Shown: piece by piece, positions 37,038-48,597 of the stretch | Position numbering within the stretch: the first letter of the stretch is position 1 | Layout of the letters: each line of letters opens with the position of its first letter | DNA from: Helicoverpa zea | Lineage: Eukaryota; Arthropoda; Insecta; Lepidoptera; Noctuidae | Direction of reading: 5' to 3' | NCBI RefSeq assembly: GCF_022581195.2 | Contig: NC_061459.1 | Location: 11,222,001-11,286,000 of the forward strand | DNA length: 64,000 nucleotides | The notes under the pieces: model-generated | Told to the model about the DNA's origin: nothing | Database searches by the model: none | Seen by the model: the letters and a program-made list of their open reading frames with translations, nothing else | Program-made: the position numbers and the translations under genes

Positions 37038-37659
37038 TATTCACTAAATATAATCGCCACGAAACTAAAAACACAACTATTTTACAACACACCAAACGAT
37101 GTATCCTATAACTTAACACGAATTAGGTCGACACACTCACAAGCTTTATCACTGCAAGTGAATTATAATTAAATCTAAAAGATTAAATTACTGTAATCAC
37201 TGATAAGTGTAATCGTACGATTCTTGAGATATCGAACTGCCCTCAAAAAGACACCTATCACGAAAGAGAAACTCGTGAAACTACGGAAATAAAATGTAAA
37301 CAAGATAGTGACGTTTACTGCGGTGACGTTTGTTTTTATCTGTTTTATTTTCCTTTTTACGCAGTTTCGTTAGTTTGAAGACTTTGTATTAGTTAGGGAT
37401 CGTAGAATTACAAAATGCAAAATCCAAAGTACTAACTAAAACATTGTTATAAAAATATGTTTTACTCATGTACTTGTTTCCTTCTCAGGCAGATATGTTT
37501 TGTGATTTTTTTGCAAAAAAATACTTCAGTTTTGTTTGACGGAATGTGTTTGGACAAAATGACAACTGATTGACAAAATGATTGTCAATGTTTTGCATGG
37601 TGTTTCAAAGAGTTTATTTTGTTGATAATTTTCATTGAAATATACATAGTGAATAAGCT
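37038..37659. promoter_or_regulatory. Bidirectional promoter region between brummer and Nosip
   Basis: The start codons of brummer (minus, 37037) and Nosip (plus, 37660) are 622 bp apart and face away from each other. Both 5' UTRs and both promoters must lie here unless upstream non-coding exons exist. No clear TATA pair or known operator could be assigned. Confidence 0.5.
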
Positions 37660-38692
37660 ATGACTCGTCACGCAAGAAATTGTACAGCTGGTGCTGTGTA
37701 CACCTACCATGAGAAGAAGAAAGACGCTGCAGCCTCTGGATACGGCACTCAAAGTGAAAGACTTGGGAAGGATTCTGTAAAGAACTTCGATTGTTGTAGT
37801 CTCACATTACAGCCTTGTAGGAACCCAGTGATCACAAAAGAAGGCTACTTGTTCGATAAAGAAGCTATACTCGAATATATCATCACCAAAAAAAACGAAT
37901 ACACGCGTCAGTTGAAAAAATATGAGAAACAGTTGAAGAAAGAGGAGTCTGAAAAAGCAGAGTTAGCAGCAGCTGAGAAGGAAGCTAACCTCATCAAATT
38001 TATGAATAGAGAGAAGAATATCTCTAGCAACAAGCAGCAGGGTGATGGGCCTTCTACATCATCTTCAGTATCGAATCTTGCCAATGGTAAAGCAAAAGAA
38101 TTGCCAAGCTTTTGGGTGCCTTCTCAGCTGCCTGATGCAAAAATTTCAAAAATGGAAAAACCCGATCCTACTGTCTGCTGCCCAATCAGTGGCAAACCCT
38201 TGAAAATGAAGGATTTAATAGAAGTAAAATGGACATTAGTCAATGATCCGGATGATAAGAAGTCCTTGATAGCTAAAGAGAACAGATACATGTGTCCAGT
38301 GACACATGATATATTGAGCAATGCTGTACCTTGCGCTGTAATCAGGTCACATAAGTTTAATTATTCCAAATAATCTTTAATATTCATCATTATGTATTGA
38401 TTAATGTTGTGCCAATATTGTTGCATTTTTAGTCACTCAGCCAGTCTATTATTTTTTATCATACACTTCCACTGTTGATTTAATCAAATACCCCATCTCT
38501 TACAGGACAACTGGCCATGTAGTCACCATGGAATGTGTTGAAAAGATCATCAAAAAAGACTGGATGCATCCCCTCACTGGTGACAAGTTGAAGGAGAAAG
38601 ATATCATTATGGTGCAAAGAGGTGGAACAGGGTATGCTTCCACCAACCAGAACTTAGAAGGGAAAAATGAGAGACCGGTCCTTCAAGCTTAG
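37660..38692 (+). CDS. Nosip: Nitric oxide synthase-interacting protein homologue (Nosip), U-box E3 ligase
   Basis: Two exons, 37660-38345 and 38506-38692, join in frame (ATCAG|GTCACA donor, TCTTACAG acceptor) to give 290 residues (human NOSIP has about 300). The start MTRHARNCTAGAVYTYHEKK is nearly invariant in the family. It is followed by the split U-box half FDCCSLTLQPCRNPVITKEG and YLFDKEAILEYI. A lysine/glutamate coiled-coil spans about residues 85-125. The second U-box half includes CCPISGKPLKMKDLI, YMCPVTHDILSNAVPCAV and TTGHVVTMECVEKIIKKDW. NOSIP is an E3 ubiquitin ligase associated with spliceosomes and, in vertebrates, with eNOS localisation. It ends tail-to-tail with the zinc-finger gene, 489 bp away. 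Confidence 0.95.
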
Positions 38693-39181
38693 GTTAATAT
38701 GTGGGTAATAGATCATAAGTTTAGTTATAATGTTCAGTTAAATTCTATGAATGAAAGCTGTGTTGTGTACCCATTCTTCAAGATAATCTGGGGATCACTC
38801 TGGAATTATTTTATAAAAGGTTAACACGCTTGGAACTAAAAATACATTTTTCTTTCATAATCAATTTATTTATACAAAAAAAAAGCTAATTGTACCAGTA
38901 TGACTTCATTTTTTATGTGAAAAGTTTACAGTTTCAAGTGAAGTACAAATGTATAGATTTATTTAATAGTTGGTTTGCGAGAACAAGTTTGATGATGTAA
39001 CACCAAATTACTGATATCCATTTAGCATAATTGCATTTTCATCTAATCTCATGTTAATGTATAAATAAGATAAATAAAAGAATATGACTGTAAGTACAAA
39101 TCTATTATTTTTCTAAAAATATACTTAAAATATTTTTTCTAATAAGTCCTTAATACTAATATTGTTCTTATAACTAATATA
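38693..39181. other. Shared 3' region between convergent Nosip and zinc-finger gene
   Basis: 489 bp between two facing stop codons. AATAAA-type motifs occur around 39064-39080 (plus), and TTTATT-type motifs for the opposite strand are also present. No other feature is seen. Confidence 0.45.
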
Positions 39182-42100
39182 CTATGAATGATTGAATGTG
39201 AACAGGTCCAATTGGAAGTCCACACCATTATTTCTAATCTCAGTCTCTGGGTATAAGTCATTGCCTAATGTATCTAAGAAGTTTAATACTGATTCACCTT
39301 GACTTGATAGAAGGCGATTGTCAGATGAGTCCAATGACGGCATATCATCGCAAGGGTTAACATTTTTATGTGAATCTAATGATTTATCCTCACTGTCTCT
39401 GACATGCAACAATGCTGGCTCAATCAGACCACTAGACTTTGAAAAACCATCCTCTGATTTCTCACTTGTACTTATAATCCAATCTTTAAGAACAGGGTCT
39501 ATCACATCTGTATCTTTACATGATAAATCAACATCGTCTTTAAAGAGATCATGTAAACTATCTGTGTTTGATATATTCACATCACAACTGTCATTGGAAG
39601 TTGGTATGGTCAAGCGTAAATTCTCATCTGAACTTGGTAATGTCAAATGTAAACCATTAGAACTAGGCATTGGTACATGTAAACCATTTTCGCTATTTGG
39701 CATACTGACATGTAAACTGGTATGAGCATCAGGCAAACTCATATGTAAACCGTTAGAATTTGAAGTTGTAACGTGTACTCTGTTGCTAGCCATATCATCG
39801 TGCAAATCGTTCATTGAATTAGCTTTTGTACCATGTAAATCGTTATTCGAATTTAACATGTTGACATGAAGTCTTGTATCAGGATTAGGCATCGAAACAA
39901 CTAGACGATTATTTGATTTTGTGAGAGATTTATGTAACAGTAAGCCATTAGTTGAGCATGGTATAGTAACATGCTGTCCACTATCTGTATGTGTTAAGGT
40001 ATCTAGTAAACTGCTCGCCATTGTAACATGTAAATCATTGTTCGAATTCGGAATAACAGATCGATTATCTGTCTCCTGAAGATGTAAATTGCTTTCAGAG
40101 TTTTGCAAAGAAACATTGAGATCTCTATCAGGGCTTGCCAAAGTAACGCTTTTGTTACCCTTGTTAACCATCTCCAAAGAACGAATAACTTGTGAATCAT
40201 AATTGGCCATTTTGCTGGGATTGATCTGAAATTTGCGAAAAACTGTGGATGTTGGTTTTATTGGCGATGACCGTATATCGAAGTGCGCACTGTGGAATTG
40301 TACGTAGTTTGTTTTCGGTTTATTCAGTTCGCCAATGATTATATTATCAGTTTGCGGCTCAGTTACAGGTTGACAGTTTATATCGCCGTCTTGTGTGTCT
40401 TCCAGTAATTTTGCAACATCATTTTCAACAATCATATTGGCTGTGTTCGCGTTATTTTCGGGAATAACACTTACAACACTTGGTACCTGTATAACATTGT
40501 TCTCGGCTTCTTTAGGAAATATAAAGTCTTCTGTTCCCAGTTCAATGAGGGTGTCTCCCTCAGATTTCAGTCTCATTTTTTTTGCACTTTGTTCATGTGT
40601 TTTTTGTTTGAGCTTCCAAATCCTTTTGCTAACAGTTGGCCATTTAGCAACAGAATTGATTCTGGCACAGTTTTCTGTTTCATTATCAATGATTTGTGAA
40701 TCTGCATGTTTCAGTAAATATTGGATGGGCTTACTTTGATCTTTGTTAAATGCATTGATTTTTGGGGGATTGTGGATACAGAACCCATCTTTGTCTTTGA
40801 CACAGTTTAAAGCTTCCACATCAATGTTGTATTTTCCGGGATTCATGCCAAATAATCTGGAAATTAAAGTAAAATGTTAGGAATCCGCGAAAAGATACCT
40901 CTAGGGAAAGATAGGGAAGACTTATTTACCTGCCAATGTCTTCATTAATGGTACATGGTTTCCCATCTGTCCCATCTACCTTCTTCAGTAAACAAGGTAG
41001 CAATGATTTCAGTTTTACAATTAATTGCTCCAACTGCTGAATGAAAATATTGGTTTTGTCGCCTTCTGACCCGCTCTTGATAATCGCCAGTAGACAGTGG
41101 AATAAATTGGAATGAATTTTTGCAGGTATGTGAGTTGGATGATTTTCATAATGTTTTTGGAGACGGTATAAACTGCCGAAATCCTGAAAAAAGTTGTTAT
41201 GATTAATATTAAAATAAAATATAACTGCTAATTATTTATACCAAAGGATATTAAATAGTATTCTTACAGCGGAACACTGGAAACAAGAGACAATAGTTCC
41301 ACTTTTCTTCTTAGTTTTTTGTGGTGATCCTTCAGGTAATATCTGTTTGGGTAATTTAACTTTCCGACCACTCCTTGTGACCTTTGCCTGAAATTAATGA
41401 CATTTATATTTGTATGATTGTTGTTTTTACTTTTATTGAGTAACTCATCAAAATCGTCATCATCATCATCATCTCAGCCATAGGACATCCACTGCTGATA
41501 ATCCCCCTTAGATCTCCACAGATACCTGTTGGAGGCGACCTGCATCCAGCGTCTTCCGGCGACCTTTATAAGATCGCCATCAAAATAGCAGACTATAATT
41601 ACAGAAAACTAAGTCTTATTTAAATGTGTTTAGAATGCTTTTATGTAAATCTAAAGGCCCCAATACGCAATGGCCTGTGATGGCCACAATCACTTGGTGT
41701 TCACACATTGGCGCATGGCTCATCTCATTGCTGCCTGGCAAACCACTTGCGATGGACGTCGAAGTAATTAAGGCTGCGGCTATTTATTTATATACTACAC
41801 TGTTACTGTTGTTACTGTTACAGCCTTTTTATCGTCCCACTGCTGGGCACAGGCCTCCTCTCTCACGGAGAAGGATTTAGCGTTAATCACCACGCTTGCT
41901 CACTGCGGGTTGGTGATTTTAGTCCAGGTTTCCTGAAGATGTTTTCCTTCACCTTTTTATCAGTCACTGGTGTCCAAGATATACTCAGAAAGTACATACA
42001 AACTTAGAAGTTGCATTGGTACTTGCCTGACCTGGAATCAAACCCACACCCTCTTACTCGAGAGGTTGGTTCTTTACCCACTAGGCCACCACAACTACAC

Positions 42101-44104
42101 TACTATATTTATATTGTACTAAACTACGTACACGTTGGTGATGGCGTGTGGTGGCCACACATGGGCCAATGAGTACTGGTGGCTTTACAGTTAACATTAA
42201 AAAAAACCTACCTATTGTGAAAGTTTTTCTCTCAGAGCAATTTGCTTTAAAATAGAGTTGTTATTAAGTATTCGGCTATATGAGTAATTCTGATCATCAT
42301 GTAAGATATAAATGTATTATTTACCTCAGCGGGTGGTTCAACCTCTTCTTCAATAATTTCTTTTTTAAGAGGAACTTCTTTATGGATCACTGGCTTCACG
42401 ATTTTTTCTTCTATTTTCTTAGGGATTTTAGTGTGATTCTTCTTATCTTTTAATATGATTTTCTTTTTAGCAACAACTGTTAAATCTTTTGGCGATACAA
42501 CCCTGAAATATAAATTGCATCATGAAATAATGGTTCTTCAAATCAAATACCCAGACGTTTGTTGTTGCTGCAGAGTTTGTTGCGTCACTTTTTCTTCCCA
42601 GCTCTCATAACACATAGGAGCTGGGCATTTTGGGGGCAGTCATAGTGTATTTTTGTTTTACTTTCAAAAAGTGTTGTTTATTTTTTGTGTTTTTAGTATT
42701 TGAAATACAATATTAAATAGTAGGATTTTAAGTTCAGAAAGAGAACTTACTTGTAAATATATTTAGTGTTGGTTACAGGATCATAAGTAGGTTCTGGTAC
42801 TGATTTATCAGGATCATTGAACATTTTCAATGCCTGGTTCACCATCTTTATCTGTTCATCGCTCAAGTGGTTTAAGCTGAAATATTCAATGACAGGGCAT
42901 TAATACAGTACCTATCTTATCTTATACAGTTGTAAGATGGGATGACACAGCAGTTTCATGTAAATGGTCAATTATGTTTTTGTTGGTATAGTTTATGTAG
43001 GATGTTAGTAAATGTATTAAAATTGTGAGTAAACCATACATTACAAAACTCCTCCGACCTTTTATGGTAGAAGCAAAGTGAAGATATAAGTATATTTAAT
43101 ATAGTCAGTTATACATACTCATACTCACCTGTTTCGACACATACTACAAAAGACATGCCACACCGCAATGAATTCTGCAGTTCACATTTAATGTGTGAGA
43201 GATGATAAAAAATGAACAATAACTATTATATTTATTTACCTATGATAAGTTTCTCCTAATTTTATTAATTGCACTGATGTGTGTTTGGATTGTGTGGGGC
43301 TGGGTGTACTGAAAAATAAAACATAGCATACATTAATTAAATAGGTATGACTTTACTTGGAAAGGATGTTTTTCTCATCCTGCAGATAACACTGAACACA
43401 TATTTTAGTGCTAGCCAAAATATTAAAAAATATGTAGGGTAGATCACATATTCTTCTAATGTAAAGTACAATAAGGTAGTTATAAATAAACAAATATTTT
43501 ATTAACAATTCACTTACTTATCTTTTGGTTTAATCTTTGGCAAAACTTTCTCAGGCCGATGTCTATTGATGATCGGGACCTCTTTGAGTTTTACTATCTT
43601 TCTATCAATATCTATTTTTGGTACTGTGTTCACTGGATGATGGTTTACTGGTACTGGGTTGCTTGGGGTAGTGGTAGTGGTGATGGTAGGTTTCAAAACA
43701 ATGTTATCTACTACATATTTATTTACATTATTTTCAGTTTTCGGCAACAAAAAACTAGCCAGTTTTAAATTGTTCCTGATCAATACGCTCTCTTTCTTTT
43801 TGATCGCATTGGGCCTTACGCCGGTCTCTGTGTTTATTATTCCATTCTCGATATTTCCACTGTTTTCGTAGAATGTTTTCAGGTTATTACTAACAGGTTT
43901 GGGTGGTTCTACATTACTTGAAGTTAGGACATAAGTATTCCCCTGTGAACATAAACATATATATTATTTAGCATTCAACCATATAACTGTAAATTTAATA
44001 ACAATGATAAAAGTTATTACCTGAGTGGCGCCAGGATCTTGTATCAAGTAAATCGGGGCGTATTGACAATTGTTTACGATAATTCCTTCTACAGAGGTAT
44101 TCAT
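39182..44104 (-). CDS. Uncharacterised C2H2 zinc-finger protein with C-terminal LHV repeats, 8 exons
   Basis: Exons (transcript order): 44104-44021, 43942-43518, 43308-43240, 42876-42751, 42502-42325, 41387-41268, 41183-40930, 40856-39182. All phases agree, giving 976 residues. I did not recognise it with confidence. Visible features: a helix-like block LNHLSDEQIKMVNQALKMFN and then YDPVTNTKYIYKVVSPKDL; a lysine-rich basic segment; one C2H2-like finger (SCFQCSADFGSLYRLQKHYE with NHP, split by the exon 6/7 boundary); a helical block LEQLIVKLKSLLPCLLKKVD. The last exon is large and low in conservation, with a degenerate tandem of 13-15-residue units containing LHV.M.NS. Architecture is nuclear and possibly transcriptional. 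A ZNF839-like assignment is conceivable but unproven. Confidence 0.72.
39590..40070 (-). repeat. Degenerate tandem repeat encoding LHV(T/S)MPNSN-like units
   Basis: Within exon 8 of the zinc-finger gene, the coding sequence repeats a ~40-45-bp unit about ten times. Translated units include NDLHVTMASS, TRLHVNMLNS, TSLHVSMPNS, NGLHVPMPSS and ENLRLTIPTS. On the plus strand this shows as recurring ACATGTAAA-CC motifs. The repeats are diverged from each other but keep the Leu-His-hydrophobic pattern. Confidence 0.75.
41455..41590. repeat. RTE-like LINE 3' fragment with (ATC)n end
   Basis: A (TCA)n run at 41457-41475 adjoins GCCATAGGACATCCACTGCT and then CCTGCATCCAGCGTCTTCCG. This phrase matches the conserved 3' end of RTE-like LINEs in moths; compare CAGTCCACTGCTGGACATAG at the end of the LINE at 51247. 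It lies in intron 5 of the zinc-finger gene. Confidence 0.6.
41800..42095 (-). mobile_element. tRNA-derived SINE, full length
   Basis: Read on the minus strand from 42095, the sequence starts GTGGTGGCCTAGTGGGTAAA, which includes a textbook pol III A box (TGGCCTAGTGG). A B box GGGTTTGATTCC follows about 45 bp later. The body is shared with the SINE at 5724-5935. The 3' end finishes in a short tandem GTTACA/GTAACA tail at 41800-41822. It lies in intron 5 of the zinc-finger gene, in the sense orientation of that gene. Confidence 0.8.
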
Positions 44105-44928
44105 ATTTTAAGGTAAAACACTTATATAAAAGGAAACATTACATTTAACATATATTTTGTTTTAATTTCTATACAATCCCGTAAATAATAAAATACCACC
44201 GCGACGTTGACAATGTTGAAATGTTGACATAAATCTTATTTGGGGGATGTCACATCTAAAAATGCGGTTTGAGACCTTCTTTAATTCAAACTAGTCTATG
44301 GCCTTACCGATGTTGGAAACTTATAAGGTGCCACCTAGACGTTTGTTATTTACCCATACGCCTCCATCCCTAAGCACTTCCGTGAAAGGGTTTTCACGAT
44401 CAAGTTTGGTTTCATTAGTTATTACAGAGCTCCCAAAAGAGCAAACAAAAAAACTGGGTCGCTATCGCCAAACACGGTGAAGAGGACTGTATACGTTATT
44501 CACCCATTGTAAAACCTACTGACCAATCCTCTCAAGTCTGCTCACCTTTCTGCATCTAAGAACCAGAACAGCTTAACGGTGTCTAGCGAAGCGTCTAATG
44601 ATGTCGAATCCAGCGGCATTGTTCGTCCTAGCGTTGATTTCTATTGATCGATAATTTAGTTATTTCCGCCAATTCTTAGTAAAAGCGCTGTATAATGAAT
44701 GACTTACGTATATTTGACGTAACTTTCACATATACATAATTAGAAAATGAGCAACCTGCCAAATTGACATTTACTTACTGTAATCATCACAAAAAATTTA
44801 GAAATAAATGATTATTCTTTCTCGTTATATCGGGCAACAGCCTAGTTGACCTCGTCAAACCTCGTTCTCCGGGATCCTAGAGACAGGAAACCTGACTTTA
44901 TGGCTGTGAGACTACCTTGGGGGACTAC

Positions 44929-45119
44929 CCTATCAAACAAAAAGTAATTTAATTCTTTAAACTGGTCAGTAAATACTCATAAACGAATTTTGATGGCAGC
45001 ACCTATGAATATATGCCATATTTTTTTAACATTTTTATCTTTTTTTTTGAGATTTTTATCTTTTTTATACGGTGAACGTGGGACAATTTTGTATGGATTT
45101 TGATCAGTCTTCTTTAACA
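44929..45119. repeat. Partial copy of the foldback repeat found at 57764-59117
   Basis: The phrases CTACCCTATCAAACAAA, GCCATATTTTTTTAACATTT and GGGACAATTTTGTATGGATT, ending in CTTCTTT, recur in the same order at 58867-59117 and inverted at 57764-57990. This is a partial, diverged single-arm copy lying just upstream of the esterase pseudogene. Confidence 0.65.
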
Positions 45120-46495
45120 TATCTTCCGAAATCCGGAGGAACTCGCCATGACAAGATGGTAACCCCAGCCATGGACCGGCCGCGCCAAGCGTTGCCGGCT
45201 TTACCTCTTGGTACTTATTTGTTACTTTTTGTTTTGCAGAGTGATAAACATTGTATCTGGTGATGGAGTTCGAGTATGGGTGGAGCAGGGATGGTTGGAA
45301 GGTGAACTATTGGACCTAGTTAGTTAGTTACTGGAGACGGAACATTTAATAGCTTTAACGGCATTCCATATGCTCAAGCTCCTATTGGAACTCTCAGATT
45401 TAAGGTACCTTTCATATGTAACGCAAAGTAGGTTTCTGGCTTTCTTATTTTAAATCTTCTTTGATTATTTTTAGGCACCGCAACCACCTCTTCCGTGGAC
45501 CGGAGTTCTAAATGCAACGCAACATGGTTCAATGTGTCCTCAAAGGGATCCATTAACAAATGTATTAATTCCTGGCAACGAAAACTGTTTATTCATAAAT
45601 GTATACTCGACAGACTTAAAGCCTCTCGATCTTATGCCAGTCGTAGTATTTGTTCATGGAGGAGGCTTCAAAAGTGGATCTGGCAATGTCGACCATTACA
45701 GCCCTGATTTTCTTCTCAGAAAAAATATGGTGGTAGTCACATTTAATTATAGATTAGACGCACTCGGTTTCTTGAGTCTCGGTACAGAAGAGGTTCCTGG
45801 GAATGCGGGAATGAAGGATCAAGTTGCAGCTTTGAAATGGGTATTAAAGAACATAAAATATTTTGGAGGAAATGAGAACAAAGTAACCCTTATGGGTCAA
45901 AGCGCCGGCAGTGCTTCAGTAGCGTTACACATAATTTCTCCTATGTCAAAAGGACTTTTCCGTAGGGCCATCGCATTGAGTGGTTCGCCATATAATGATT
46001 GGGCCTTATCTTTTCACCCTGAAATACGAGCTTTTGTTCTGGGTAAGGATCTTGGTTTTGAGACTGAGGATCCACAGCAGCTTCTCAAATTTCTTCAATC
46101 TGTCTCTGAAGACAAATTAGTAGACACTAGTCCCAATATTCTGTCCTTCGAAAATTATACTTCAAATAGGTTAAAAATGAGTCCATTTGTCCCTGTTATC
46201 GAAACTTGCTATGGAAATAATAGTTTTCTGGCAAATAACATTTTTAAAGAATTTACTCATATAAACAAAACCGACATTTTGTTTGGCCACACAGACCAAG
46301 AGGCAGTTACCCTAATTGAAACTATTACTTCGACACTTATAGAACGCTATAACAAATACCCTGAATTTTTTGTTCCTCAAAGTTTTAAATGAGTTTCTGC
46401 CAACACCGATTTTGAAACTATCGGATAGAACATTATTTTGGAAAGAAGAGGATTGATTTAAACTCTACAAAGGAATTCATAAATTACGCTACTTA

Positions 46496-46624
46496 GGGCC
46501 AGGCCACAACAGTGCGTTGCGGCGTCGCATCGCAAAAACAACATTGCACAGCTATGCGATTAATATGATATGCGTCGTTGATTTTTGCGATGCGACGCCG
46601 CAACGCACTGTTGTGGCCTGGCCC
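46496..46624. mobile_element. 129-bp Harbinger-type MITE inserted in an esterase exon
   Basis: Near-complete palindrome: arms start GGGCCAGGCCACAACAGTGC and are perfect inverse complements for 43 bp, with a ~40-bp centre. It is flanked by TTA at 46493-46495 and 46625-46627, a PIF/Harbinger-type TWA duplication. Removing the element with one TTA rejoins the esterase reading frame (FINYAT to YCSFTYDAVNFFL), so it landed in an open exon. Confidence 0.9.
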
Positions 46625-46996
46625 TTACTGTTCATTTACGTATGACGCCGTAAATTTTTTCTTGAGATTGCCTATTGTTGGAAATACTGTAAGATATATG
46701 TATAAGTTTTCCATGGTATCAAGTAGGTAGAAATGTATATGGTGAAAAAGGAATACCATATGGGATCAATGGCGCTGCCCATTTGGATGATTTGGCATAT
46801 TTATTTGATCCAAAAACTTTCAATTTGACTTTAGATGCTGTAGAATTCAGTCTTATAGACCAAGTTACTACAATTTTTGCCGACTTTGCAAAAACAGGGT
46901 TAGATAAACTTTAGATGGTCAATATTTTTATTAAAATAGCAGGAATTAATCTATTCATAATGACGGCATTTTTCAGAAATCCAATGAATAGTTCAG

Positions 46997-47390
46997 GGGC
47001 CCGATTCTCCTAAGTTAATAATGTCAAAATCGAATAGAAATCGAATCGCAATATGATCGCAATAGCAGTTTTAGCCATATCTGGCATTCTGCTACTAATA
47101 AAAGACCAATCGTATTCGATTGACATTTGATTGGTGTGCGATTGGTCTGCAATTTTGGTGATTTTGTCTTTACGGTAGTTTGCTGTACAATCATTTTGCA
47201 ATCGTAAATCATTTGCAGACAAAATGATTCATTATTGAATGACAGAAAAGGATAAAAACGTTTATTTCAAAGAAAAAATAGCGGAATGCCACATACGCTT
47301 CAATCGTAATCGAGTCGGGATTGGATCTCAGTCGAATCGAGTCGAACATGAATCGTATGTCGCTTAAGTAAAATTAGGAGAATCGGGCCC
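46997..47390. mobile_element. 394-bp MITE in the last esterase exon, CAG target duplication
   Basis: Inverted termini begin GGGCCCGATTCTCCTAA, with the exact inverse complement at 47374-47390. The 3-bp direct repeat CAG flanks it at 46994-46996 and 47391-47393. Deleting the element plus one CAG restores continuous esterase coding (NPMNSS to AFDVTWPLFN), which independently fixes the boundary. The body is rich in AATCG/CGATT motifs and has no coding capacity. The TIR start resembles Harbinger MITEs, but CAG is not a TWA site, so superfamily is uncertain. Confidence 0.85.
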
Positions 47391-47554
47391 CAGCTTTCGA
47401 CGTCACATGGCCGTTGTTTAACAATAGAACCAAGCAATACATGAACTTAGGAAACAATGGATCACAAGTCATAACTACTCTCTCAAGTGTTAATGAAAAT
47501 GAAGAATTAAACTTTTGGGAAGAGTTCTATGCTTCCATTGGATACTATCCATAA

Positions 47555-48359
47555 TTGCTATTATTGGCCAAAATAAAAGAATTAAACGATAACCCGTATT
47601 TTATTGTCACTAAAATATTCTTATGCATATTCGATCAAATCGTTAATAACGAACATAAGCATGAACTCACGCACTCTGTACCAGCTTATGAGTATGCGCG
47701 GCACTCTAATGCCTTCCTATTAATTAAATTGTGTAAAACATATTACAAATTGCCCAAAATTGACAGTATTTAGAGTTAGAGAGCGAAATTAGTTTCACAC
47801 AAGACGTAGTAGCGCTGTACAAGTAATCTTATATTTCTAGTAAACACTATAGATAGGTGACAAATCCGCCGAGGCAGCTGCGATCTATTAAATTGCGCAG
47901 TATCAAATATTCTGCAAACTTATTGACTATATAGATAGAGTTAATATAGTATTGTCTCGGTAGAGCATATGATTAGTGCTTTCAAGCAAAGTTTTATAAT
48001 ATTCGTATAAATTCAGAATCACGACGAAAACTGTAGCGGCTCTGTAGTATTCTAATCAGCTGTAATTTTATACTCAAGGGCGCGGACATCACTTTTTGTA
48101 TACTCTCTGCATGCCATGCAGACCACTTGATAGCGTAGTGCGTGTGCCTTTATGTCTCACCGACATTGGTTACAGAAATTGAAAATAATTTTAACAAATA
48201 CCTCGATATTTCCTTAATTATATTAATAAGGTGATTTTATTGTATGGATTTTTCATTTTCAACGCCAAGAATCTTCGCATCTTTCTTTGACTCTGATTGT
48301 CTGAGGTAGATTTTATACCATAGAGTCCATCCATAGACATACTACCATAGACTAACATA
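47555..48359. other. Intergenic: esterase pseudogene to RpL21
   Basis: AT-rich sequence without supported genes. The right end should contain the RpL21 core promoter. Confidence 0.45.
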
Positions 48360-48395
48360 ACCTCTTTCTTTATCCGTCAAGCTTTGAAACACAAG
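48355..48395 (+). promoter_or_regulatory. Putative RpL21 transcription start (TOP-like tract) and 5' UTR exon
   Basis: A pyrimidine tract CCTCTTTCTTTATCC at 48361-48375 resembles the 5' terminal oligopyrimidine start of ribosomal protein mRNAs. A possible donor AAG|GTGAAT lies at 48395/48396. A clear acceptor GGTTTCAG ends at 48589, eight bases before the RpL21 start codon, implying a 5' UTR intron of about 194 bp. The acceptor is strong; the start site is inferred. Confidence 0.45.
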
Positions 48396-48597
48396 GTGAA
48401 TATCTAGGAAATTATTTCTAAATATTACAAAATTAGATTAATAGTTAACTTTTTGTGCTCGAATGCATTTTAAAAAAATTATTTAGTGATACATTTAAAA
48501 GTTTTTATCAATACTTGTTTATAAAAGTATTTTTCGGTAATCCACGTGTTGTGCGCTACGGGCGGTTATAGAAGTGTGATTGGTTTCAGGCCCAAAA

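Larger units (their letters stand above)
45271..47554 (+). pseudogene. Insect carboxylesterase (type B), disrupted by frameshifts and two MITEs
   Basis: The sequence follows insect carboxyl/cholinesterases end to end: RVWVEQGWLEGELLDLV near 45271, SFNGIPYAQAPIGTLRFK (exon to 45404), then from 45475 the block ENCLFINVYST, the oxyanion VVVFVHGGGF, and the nucleophile elbow GQSAGSAS. Later come YMYKFS, the catalytic-His region INGAAHLDDLAYLFD (near 46780), and the C-terminal VTWPLFNNRTKQYMNLG to a stop at 47552-47554. Breaks include a short AGTT-type duplication with a stop near 45325, a stop at 46390-46392 with frame changes at about 46388 and 46470, a frameshift near 46730, and MITE insertions at 46496 and 46997 in coding sequence. 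Digestive, detoxifying or hormone-esterase subtype cannot be told. Confidence 0.88.

Noticed and set aside
39318..39725. 135-codon plus-strand frame
   Set aside because: Shadow of the long exon 8 of the zinc-finger gene; the minus frame is the spliced, phase-consistent one.
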